Assembly: GCF_021602585.1 (NCBI RefSeq)
Contig: NZ_BQIP01000014.1
Coordinates: 79,018-143,017, forward strand
Direction: 5' to 3'
Source: Pseudomonas faucium
Lineage (GTDB): Bacteria; Pseudomonadota; Gammaproteobacteria; Pseudomonadales; Pseudomonadaceae
DNA length: 64,000 bases
Every line of letters starts with the position of its first letter. Position 1 is the stretch's first letter. This document shows positions 35,255 through 42,473 of the stretch, piece by piece. Both the position numbers and the translations under genes were made by a program. Under the pieces are notes generated by a model. That model saw only the letters and a program-made list of their open reading frames with translations. It made no database searches and was not told the DNA's origin.

Positions 35255-36922
35255 ATGACCTTGCCTGCCGATTACCTGATCCACAACGCCCGCATCTACA
35301 CCGTCGATGCCCACAAACCCTGGGCCCAGGCCCTGGCGGTGCGTGGCGAGCGCATCGTCCACGTGGGCGACAACGCCTCGGTGCAGGCCTTCGCCGGCCC
35401 GCACACCCAGCGCATCGACGCCGGCGGCAAGCTGGTGCTGCCGGGGTTCGTCGAGTCCCACTGGCATTTCAGCACCACCGCCTTCGCCTTCCAGGCCTTC
35501 ATCAACCATGAAGACCCCGAGCAGATGCTGGCGCTGCTCAAGCGCTACGTCGACGAGCACCCCGACGAAAAAGCCATCACCGGCATGGGCTGGATCCAGG
35601 CCCTGGTGCCGCCGCACCTGCTGCGCCGGGAAACCCTCGACGCCATCTGCCCGGACAAGCCGGTGTGCCTGATGGCCACCGACTACCACACCATGTGGGT
35701 CAACTCCAAAGCCCTGGAAATTGCCGGCATCGACCGCGACACGCCGCCGGTGGAAGAGGGCGCCAGCTGGTTCGAGAAAGACCCGGTCACAGGCGAGCCC
35801 ACCGGCGTGGTGGTCGATGGCGCCGCCTACTTCCTGCTGATGAAGCGCATCAGCGACGCCGGCTACCTGCCCACCGGCATCGACCTGTACCTGCGCTCGA
35901 TTGCCGTGTGGCAGGAGAAGCTGGTGGCAGCGGGCATCACCACGGTATTCGACGCAGGCTTCCTCGACCCCAGCGGCGACCAGGACCTGCTCTACGAAAC
36001 CCTGCAGCAGCTCGAACGCGAAGATCGCCTGAAGCTGCGGGTGGTCGGCAGCTACATCTCGCTGGGCGAAGAGGACGACCCGGTGGCCATCCTGCGCAGC
36101 ATGCGCGAACGCTACCAGTCGCCGCTGGTGCGCGCCCAGGCGCTGAAGATGATGCTCGACGGCACCGAGATGAACCACACCGCCTACCTGCTCGAACCCT
36201 ACTGCGACAAGCCCGACAGCTGCGGCGCCACGGTGATGCCAGCAGAGGTGTTCGAGCGCAACGTGCGCGAGGCCGACCGCCATGGCATCGACGTGATGAT
36301 CCATGCCGTGGGCGATGCTGCCGTGCGCCTGGCGCTGGACGTGATCGAGCGCACCAATGAAGCCAACCCGCCGCGCGACCGCCGCCACGTGATCACCCAC
36401 GCCTTCCTCACCCACCCCGACGACATCCCGCGTTTCCGCCAGGTCGGTGCGCTGGCCAACACCCAGCTGCAGTGGGGCGTGGTCGATGCCTACTCCGAAG
36501 CCATCCGCCGCTCCTATGGCGATGCGCGCTGGCGCTCGATGTACAAGTTCCGCAGCTTCGTCGACCAGGGCGTGACGGTGTCCATCGGCATGGACGGCCT
36601 GGCCTGCCAGTGCCGTTGCCAGCACCGCCCGGTGGAGCACATCGAGTCCGGCCACACCCGCCAGCTGGCCGGCGAGCCCGACGCGCCGGTGATGCCGGAC
36701 ATTAATGAAAAGCTCAGCATCCCGCAGCTGATCGCCGCCTACACCCTGCACGGTGCCTACCAGCTGCGCCTGGAGCACGAGATTGGCTCGCTGACCGAAG
36801 GCAAGCGCGCCGATGTGATCATCCTCGAGCGTGACCTGTTCGAGTTGAACAAGCACGACATCGGCAAGACCGAAGTGGCGCTGACCATGATGAACGGCCG
36901 CATCGTCCACAACGCCCTCTGA
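35255..36922 (+). CDS. Amidohydrolase family protein (YtcJ-type)
   Basis: Metal-dependent hydrolase of 555 residues of the amidohydrolase_3/YtcJ group. The N-terminal beta domain reads DYLIHNARIYTVDAHKPWAQALAVRGERI. The metal site has HWH in GFVESHWHFS, later His in DVMIHAVGDAAVRLALD and VITHAFLTHPDD, and an Asp-containing VSIGMDG. The C-terminal IGSLTEGKRADVIILERDLF is typical. YtcJ members cleave N-formyl, imide or exocyclic amide bonds; the substrate here is unknown. It is probably co-transcribed with the porin. Confidence 0.87.
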   Translation: MTLPADYLIHNARIYTVDAHKPWAQALAVRGERIVHVGDNASVQAFAGPHTQRIDAGGKLVLPGFVESHWHFSTTAFAFQAFINHEDPEQMLALLKRYVDEHPDEKAITGMGWIQALVPPHLLRRETLDAICPDKPVCLMATDYHTMWVNSKALEIAGIDRDTPPVEEGASWFEKDPVTGEPTGVVVDGAAYFLLMKRISDAGYLPTGIDLYLRSIAVWQEKLVAAGITTVFDAGFLDPSGDQDLLYETLQQLEREDRLKLRVVGSYISLGEEDDPVAILRSMRERYQSPLVRAQALKMMLDGTEMNHTAYLLEPYCDKPDSCGATVMPAEVFERNVREADRHGIDVMIHAVGDAAVRLALDVIERTNEANPPRDRRHVITHAFLTHPDDIPRFRQVGALANTQLQWGVVDAYSEAIRRSYGDARWRSMYKFRSFVDQGVTVSIGMDGLACQCRCQHRPVEHIESGHTRQLAGEPDAPVMPDINEKLSIPQLIAAYTLHGAYQLRLEHEIGSLTEGKRADVIILERDLFELNKHDIGKTEVALTMMNGRIVHNAL

Positions 36923-36928
36923 CCCCGC

Positions 36929-36949
36929 CGCGGCCCCCTGCGGGCCGCG
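36929..36949 (+). terminator. GC-rich stem-loop between amidohydrolase and MFS genes
   Basis: CGCGGCCC / GGGCCGCG with a 5-nt loop, 7 bp after the amidohydrolase stop and without a strong T-run. It probably lowers or processes the message before the transporter gene rather than fully ending it. Confidence 0.45.
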
Positions 36950-36968
36950 TTGCCTGGAACACGCCCCC

Positions 36969-38123
36969 ATGAAAGCACGCACAGGTCTTGTGACCCGCAC
37001 TCTGTTCATCTATATCGCCATCGCCTCGACCATGATCGTCGGCGTCGGCCCGGTGTTTCTCGGCATGCTCGCGCGCAAGTTCGACCTGCCGCTGGAGCAG
37101 CAGGGCTGGGTGCTGTCGATGGAAATGGCCGGCGTCATCGTCGGCACGCTGTTCAGCCCGGCGGCCGAACGCCGCGTCGGCACCCGCCTGTTGACCCTGG
37201 GCGGTGCCTTGCTGGGCCTGGCCGCCAACCTGAGCTGCGTGCAGGCGGAGGGCTTCGCCGGCCTGCTGGCCTGCCGGCTGGTGGCGGGTGTCGGTGGCGG
37301 CTTGTTGTACAGCAGCGCGCTGACCGCCCTGGGCCGGTTGCCGCAGCAGGCACGCTCCTATGGCGCGATGCTGTTTCTGCAGACCTTGCTGTTTGCGGCG
37401 TTCGCCTCGGTGTTGCCGGTGATTGCCGAGCGCTATGGCCTGAGCATGGCGATTACCGCGCTGGCGGCGTGGTTTGCGGTGATCGTGCTGATCTGCCATT
37501 GGCTGCCGGATGTGCGTGCGGTGTGCCCGGTCGTCACGGAGCAGGTCATCCAGCACGCGCCGGGCAGCGGCAAGGTGGGGCTGTATGCGCTGGTCGGCAT
37601 GCTGTGCCTGCAGATGGGCATCTACTCGGTGTGGGGCTTTCTGGAAAACCTGGCGGTCGAGGGCGGCGTTGCCCCGGTGGATGTCGGCTGGGCCTTGGGT
37701 TTGGGCTTGCTCGGCGGCCTGCCGGGTTCGGCGCTGCCCAGCCTGTTCGGCCAGCGCCTGTCGAGCAACCTGATGATCGCCCTGGGTTCGCTGGCCGTGC
37801 TCTGTTCGCTGGCCATGCTGGCCCGTGGCGTGCACCAGGCCGGGGAGCTGGCGGTGGCGGTGTTCGTGATGAACGTTGGCTGGACGCTGGCGCTCACCTA
37901 CTACATGGCCACCGTCGCCACCCATGACCCAAGCAAACGCCTGGCCCCGGCCATCGGCTTCGTCCAGGTGTCCGCTGCTGCCGTGGCGCCGGCGCTGGTC
38001 GCGGGGCTGTTGCCGTATTCGGGGGAGCAGGTGATCTACCTGCTGGCGGCGTTCGCCATCGTCGGCGGCGGGTTGATGCAGTGCCTGCTGTTGCGCGCGC
38101 AGCGGGGGCTGGTTCAGGTGTGA
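36969..38123 (+). CDS. MFS transporter of the amidohydrolase locus
   Basis: Major facilitator of 384 residues with about 12 membrane segments. Early motifs are STMIVGVGPVFLGMLARKFDLPLEQQGWVLSMEMAGVIVGTLF and a loop AERRVGTRLLTLGGALLGLA. It follows the amidohydrolase by 46 bp with a stem-loop between. Together with the porin it could move the substrate across outer and inner membranes. Direction of transport is not shown by sequence. Confidence 0.82.
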   Translation: MKARTGLVTRTLFIYIAIASTMIVGVGPVFLGMLARKFDLPLEQQGWVLSMEMAGVIVGTLFSPAAERRVGTRLLTLGGALLGLAANLSCVQAEGFAGLLACRLVAGVGGGLLYSSALTALGRLPQQARSYGAMLFLQTLLFAAFASVLPVIAERYGLSMAITALAAWFAVIVLICHWLPDVRAVCPVVTEQVIQHAPGSGKVGLYALVGMLCLQMGIYSVWGFLENLAVEGGVAPVDVGWALGLGLLGGLPGSALPSLFGQRLSSNLMIALGSLAVLCSLAMLARGVHQAGELAVAVFVMNVGWTLALTYYMATVATHDPSKRLAPAIGFVQVSAAAVAPALVAGLLPYSGEQVIYLLAAFAIVGGGLMQCLLLRAQRGLVQV

Positions 38124-38175
38124 GGGGCTTCTGGTATCGTTGCCGGCACGCCTGATTACCCCTAGGAGTCCCTTC

Positions 38176-39135
38176 ATGAAAGCAGCCATCGTCCACGCCT
38201 TCGACCAACCCCCGCGCTATGGCGATATCGACGCGCCGCAAGCGGCAGCGGGCGAGGTGCTGGTGCGGGTGCGCGCCGCCGCACTCAGCCAGCTGGTGCG
38301 TGCCCAGGCCAGCGGCAAGCACTACAGCAGTGGCAAGACCTTGCCGTTGGTGCCGGGTGCCGATGGTGTCGGCCTGCTGGAGGACGGCACCCGCGTGTAC
38401 TTCGCCTTCCCCCGCGCGCCGATCGGCGCCATGGCCGAGACCGTGGCCGTGGATGCGCGCTGCTGCGTAGCCATACCGGATGGCATCGATGACATCACGG
38501 CGGCGGCGATCGCCAACCCGGGCATGTCGTCGTGGTCGGCGCTGCAGGAACGGGCGGGGTTCAAGCCCGGCGAGCGCGTGTTGATCAACGGCGCCGCCGG
38601 TGCCTCCGGGCGCCTGGCGATTCAGGTGGCCAAGCACCTGGGCGCATCGCGCGTGGTGGCGACGGCGCGCAACCGCGCGGTGCAAGCTGAGCTGCGCGAA
38701 CTGGGCGCGGATGCCTTCATCTGCCTGGACCAGCCCGCCGAGCAGCTGACCGCTGCCTTGCGCGATGAAATCCGCGGGCCGGGCGTCGATATCGTGCTGG
38801 ATTACCTGTGGGGGCAACCGGCCGCGTGCATCCTCGATGCCCTGGGCGGCCATGCCAGCCGCGAGGCCGCGCCACGTGTGCGCTTCGTCAACATCGGCGC
38901 GATTGCCGGGGCGACCTTGCCGATGAACCCCAGCGTGTTGCGCGGCACGGGCCTGGAGATGCTCGGCAGTGGCCTGGGCAGTGTGTCCAACGAAGGGTTG
39001 GTGAAGGTGGTCGGGCAGCTGCTGAAGGCGATCAAACCGGCGGGGATGAAGGTCGAGGCCCTGGCCGTGCCATTGAGCGAGGTCGAAGCGGCCTGGCAGC
39101 GCAGCAGCGCAGAACGCATCGTGTTCGTCATGTAG
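38176..39135 (+). CDS. Zinc-independent MDR oxidoreductase (quinone oxidoreductase-like)
   Basis: Medium-chain reductase of 319 residues lacking zinc-ligand cysteines. The N-terminal GroES domain reads MKAAIVHAFDQPPRYGDIDAPQAAAGEVLVRV. The NAD(P)H site is RVLINGAAGASGRLAIQVAKHLGASRVVATARN. The ATG at 38176 follows AGGAG and begins the domain; an upstream in-frame start adds nothing conserved. It probably reduces quinones or enones with NADPH. No operon partner is evident. Confidence 0.83.
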   Translation: MKAAIVHAFDQPPRYGDIDAPQAAAGEVLVRVRAAALSQLVRAQASGKHYSSGKTLPLVPGADGVGLLEDGTRVYFAFPRAPIGAMAETVAVDARCCVAIPDGIDDITAAAIANPGMSSWSALQERAGFKPGERVLINGAAGASGRLAIQVAKHLGASRVVATARNRAVQAELRELGADAFICLDQPAEQLTAALRDEIRGPGVDIVLDYLWGQPAACILDALGGHASREAAPRVRFVNIGAIAGATLPMNPSVLRGTGLEMLGSGLGSVSNEGLVKVVGQLLKAIKPAGMKVEALAVPLSEVEAAWQRSSAERIVFVM

Positions 39136-39168
39136 TTATTGCGGGCGTATCAGGCCAGGGAAGGCCGC

Positions 39169-39546
39169 TCACGCGGCCCAGGTTTCATGGAGATGACGCC
39201 ATAGCACGCACTCGCCCTGCAGGCTGAAAAGCGCCGTCGAGATCCGCGTCTTTGCCTCCTGGCCCGGCAACCGGTGGGTTTCCCGGTAGCGAACCAGGGC
39301 ACCGTCCGGCCACTGCGCCAAGGCCTGCATTTCGCTGAGCTCGATGCTCAATCCAGGCTGGCTGCCTGCACGCTGGGCGAACAGGGCTGCTACCTGCTGC
39401 AGCCCAACCTCCATACCTGAAGGCGAGACCATGGAGAAGTCCGGGTGGAACCGCTCGACCATCGCTTGGACCTGGGCCTCACCTCGGCAGAACAGCGCCT
39501 CGATCAGTTCGTGCAGGTCAATGACTTCTTGAAAGTAGGGATTCAT
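39169..39546 (-). CDS. NTF2-like (DUF4440-type) protein
   Basis: Small protein of 125 residues with a cystatin-like alpha+beta fold: two N-terminal helices (QEVIDLHELIEALFCRGEAQVQAMVERFHPDFSMVSPSG), then strands such as SIELSEMQALAQWPDGALVRYRETHRLPG and KTRISTALFSLQGECVLWRHLHETWA. This fits the DUF4440/SnoaL-like superfamily, which includes small enzymes and ligand-binding domains. It converges on the oxidoreductase gene. No specific role can be given. Confidence 0.72.
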   Translation of the reverse strand: MNPYFQEVIDLHELIEALFCRGEAQVQAMVERFHPDFSMVSPSGMEVGLQQVAALFAQRAGSQPGLSIELSEMQALAQWPDGALVRYRETHRLPGQEAKTRISTALFSLQGECVLWRHLHETWAA

Positions 39547-39629
39547 GAGGTGGCGTCCTGGGTGGGGGGCCGATTATGCCTGAACAACCTCAATCGACCC
39601 ACGACAGCGTAAAAAGCAGCGCGGCTGCA

Positions 39630-40103
39630 CTAGACCTGGTAGTTGATGAGCGCCTTGCAGCTGATGGGGAAGTTGACCGAGTTGGCAATGAAACACTCGT
39701 GGTGCGCATCGTCATGCAGGCGCAGCGCAAGGTCGATATCCGATTCGCGGCTGATGACCACTTGTGGGCGCAGTTCCACGTCCTTGAAATGCCCCTTGCG
39801 CTGGCCATCGCCTTCGACCATCCGGCCCACCGGGTGGTCGACATAGTCCAGCACGCTCACCTGGTTGACGGCGCACAGGTGCAGATACCAAAGCTTGTGG
39901 CACGCGCTAATCGAGGCCAGCAACATGTCTTCAGGGTTCCAGCGTTCGGCGTTGCCGCGAAAGGCCGGGTCGGCGGAGCCAAGCACCGGCGCCTTGCCCG
40001 GGCTCTGTACGGTGAAGTCTCTCTGGTAGGCCGTGTAGCTGGCAGTGCCTTCACCTGTGTTGCCGGTCCAATTGATGGTGACAGCGTAATGGTGTTCTTT
40101 CAT
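39630..40103 (-). CDS. OsmC/Ohr-family peroxide reductase-like protein
   Basis: OsmC-fold protein of 157 residues. The first redox Cys is in NPEDMLLASISACHKLWYLHLCA and the second in DAHHECFIANSVNFPI, giving the two-cysteine pair that reduces organic hydroperoxides in this family. The sequence resembles the YhfA-like/OsmC general branch rather than strict Ohr. The start at 40103 gives MKEHHYAVTINWTGN, a usual beginning. A role in organic peroxide defence is inferred. Confidence 0.83.
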   Translation of the reverse strand: MKEHHYAVTINWTGNTGEGTASYTAYQRDFTVQSPGKAPVLGSADPAFRGNAERWNPEDMLLASISACHKLWYLHLCAVNQVSVLDYVDHPVGRMVEGDGQRKGHFKDVELRPQVVISRESDIDLALRLHDDAHHECFIANSVNFPISCKALINYQV

Positions 40104-40357
40104 CGCCACTCCTGTGCTGGAAGTTTGCCCGCAGGACAGTCTGCGCTCCCGCGTCGGCGCCAACATCTTGCACGCCTGGCAGGGTTTCCCACCAGCGCCT
40201 GTTATTTGCAGCCGCGCAAGCATCAACAGTGCGCAGGCACTGATTCCGCGGCGGCGGCAGGGCTTGGCTTTTCCGCTGGTCAGGCGGTCATGGCGGATGG
40301 CCTGTACGGGGCTATCGTTGCTTGTCTGTGCCACGACGAGCGACCGAGGGCGGTGCC

Positions 40358-41071
40358 ATGAACACCAGTGATCTGCTTGAACAGTTATTGCGCGCCGGCC
40401 AAGGCTCGCAGGCGCAACAGCAACGCAGCGGCATGCCCGCGCAGGATGGCCTGGGCGGGCTGGGCGGCTTGCTTGGCGGTTTGCTCGGCGGCGGCAGTAG
40501 CAGCGGTGGCGGCGGTGGCCTGGGCGGCCTGCTCGGCGGGCTGCTGGGCGGTGGCAGCGCTGGCGGCAGCCCCCAGGGGCGTTCGGGAGGTACCAGTTAT
40601 GCGGCCCTGGCATCGTTGGGCATGATGGCCTTCCAGGCCTATCAGAGCTGGCAGCGCAGCCAGGCCGCAGCGCCGCAACAGGCGTTGCAGACAGTCGATC
40701 AATTGTCCGGCCCCGAGGCTGAAGACCACAGCCATGCAATCTTGCGCGCGCTGATTGCCGCGGCCAAGGCGGACGGGCGCATCGACGAGCAGGAAGAGCA
40801 GGTGATCTACGCCGAGATCAAGCGCCACACCAACGATCCGCACCTGCAGCAGTGGCTCGATGACGAAGTCGGCAAGCCACTGGATGCGGCCGAAGTGGCC
40901 CAGGCGGCCAAGGACCCGGCCATGGCCGCGGAAATGTACCTGGCCAGCGTGATGCTGGTGAATGACCAGGGCGACGCCGAGCGCGCCTACCTCGACGAGC
41001 TGGCCAGCGCGCTGCAGATTGAACCGGCGTTGCAGGTGCACCTGGAGCAGCAGGCCAAGGGCGGAGCGTGA
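40358..41071 (+). CDS. TerB-like DUF533 (YebE-type) protein with Gly-rich linker
   Basis: Protein of 237 residues. After a short helix (MNTSDLLEQLLRAGQGSQAQQQ) comes a Gly/Leu repeat tract (about 30-80, GGLGGLLGGLLGGG repeated), then a possible amphipathic segment (SYAALASLGMMAFQAYQSWQRS). A C-terminal DUF533/TerB-like helical bundle follows (about 130-235, ILRALIAAAKADGRIDEQEEQVIYAEIKRH). TerB-like domains are linked to membrane stress and metal binding; E. coli YebE is under envelope-stress control. The ATG at 40358 starts the first helix. Confidence 0.8.
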   Translation: MNTSDLLEQLLRAGQGSQAQQQRSGMPAQDGLGGLGGLLGGLLGGGSSSGGGGGLGGLLGGLLGGGSAGGSPQGRSGGTSYAALASLGMMAFQAYQSWQRSQAAAPQQALQTVDQLSGPEAEDHSHAILRALIAAAKADGRIDEQEEQVIYAEIKRHTNDPHLQQWLDDEVGKPLDAAEVAQAAKDPAMAAEMYLASVMLVNDQGDAERAYLDELASALQIEPALQVHLEQQAKGGA

Positions 41072-41100
41072 CCAGGCGTCACTTCAACGGCTAAGGGTCT

Positions 41101-41652
41101 TTACGTGGGGAGGCCGAGCTTCAGGCCATAGCGCGTCAACGCAAGTGGCTCGCCGTCTTCTTCGACCACGCGCTGGCTCGCTTGCTGCGCGATGAAGCCC
41201 TGCCTGAGGTAAAAGCGCTTGGCGCGCACGTTGCCATCAAGCACCCAAGCGCTCACCTGCTCGAAGCCGCCAGCGCTCAGCGCCTGTCGTACCTGCGCCC
41301 ATAAAGCTTCACCAATGCCTTGCCCCCAGGCCGCTGGGTCGAGGTATATCGCCATGAGCTCACCCATGTCTGCAGTGGCGCCCTCATCGCGGCTCGGGCC
41401 GAAGGAGCACCAGCCCACGGTTTGGCCATCGAGTTCCGCTACCCGTATTGACGGTGTGTTCTGTGCGATGGCCTGGGTCAGGAACGCCACGCGGCGTTCG
41501 ACAGTGGTGCTCAGGGCGTTCAGGTAATTGGCTGACAGCAGGCCCTGGTAGGCGCTCTGCCAGCTGCGGATGTGCAGGGTGGCGATGGCGGTCGCGTCGT
41601 CGGGGACGGGTTTGCGAATCAGCAGCCCTGGCAATGGGGTTGAGTGGGTCAT
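41101..41652 (-). CDS. GNAT-family N-acetyltransferase
   Basis: Acetyltransferase of 183 residues with IRKPVPDDATAIATLHIRSWQSAYQGLLSANYL at the N-terminus, typical of a widespread GNAT subgroup. The acetyl-CoA loop is in MAIYLDPAAWGQGIGEALWAQVRQAL, and LDGNVRAKRFYLRQGF follows. The ATG at 41652 was chosen because upstream residues show no domain. Its substrate is unknown and it has no clear operon partner. Confidence 0.82.
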   Translation of the reverse strand: MTHSTPLPGLLIRKPVPDDATAIATLHIRSWQSAYQGLLSANYLNALSTTVERRVAFLTQAIAQNTPSIRVAELDGQTVGWCSFGPSRDEGATADMGELMAIYLDPAAWGQGIGEALWAQVRQALSAGGFEQVSAWVLDGNVRAKRFYLRQGFIAQQASQRVVEEDGEPLALTRYGLKLGLPT

Positions 41653-42473
41653 GGGGTTACGGCCTTTTTGCGCCTGTGATGACCGAGGCTGCTGCAAATA
41701 AGGCGCCAGGTGCTCAGGGGCGGGTTTGGCAGAGCGAACATCCCTCAACTGTCGCGCTGGAGACACAACGGCAACAGCTTTGTCGGCTGCTTTACACTGA
41801 GTTTGCTGTTGAACCTGGGCGAGCAAATGTCTTGCGAGCGCGTGCGTGTAGCGTCATTGGCACTGACTGGCCACAACGATTTGCGCAGCTTCTGATCGAC
41901 AGCTGTGTGCGAACCTTCTATTTGGCTGCCTGTATCGTTACAATTCGCGGGTTGCACCCAAACACCCCCCCAAGCGTCGTCCGGCAATAACGACGACGCC
42001 AACCCTGGCGATGCTCCCTGCCCAGGGCTTTCACCCTCGGTTGAGCCAAGGCTCAGTCGAAACCCTTGATTGGCGCTGCGGGCTTGAACCGCGGTGCATC
42101 TCGCCGACACGCGTGGTACCCCTGCGCTGTCGGCCTCTCGCCCGGCCAACGGAGCCGTGTCCAGAACCGGCATTGCTGCCCCGCACGATCAGTGTGGTCG
42201 CCGTTATCAGGCCCTTTCCTGGCTGGGCGTTTCATCAGCGGAACTGAGCTACCCCAAGGTGGTTCGAGCCCCGCTTTCAAATGCGCTTTCCACGGCGTCA
42301 GCCCGCTTGGCCCACGCACTTGTGCGGGCGGCGGGCGAGCCCGCTTTGGGGACCGCTGCCCAAACGCGCCCATGCGCGCGTGCATGAAACAACCGAATGG
42401 ATGGAATTCGCTCCGACTGTAAGGCAAGCCTGATCAGGCGGCGTCGAATGAAGTACGCAACAGGAGAAAGCTC
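41653..42473. other. Gene-free 0.8-kb region upstream of betT
   Basis: This stretch lies between the divergent GNAT and betT genes. Open frames on both strands are short, overlap one another and show no domain, signal peptide or ribosome site. AT-content varies: 41790-41950 is richer in A/T and 42240-42390 is GC-rich with several inverted short repeats around CCCGCTT / GGCGGGC. It may hold the betT control region, a small RNA, or decayed sequence; nothing more definite is visible. Confidence 0.4.

Noticed and set aside
42255-42275. GGTTCGAGCCC, resembling a tRNA T-loop
   Set aside because: The flanking bases do not form the five-pair T stem and no D arm, anticodon arm or acceptor stem could be found.
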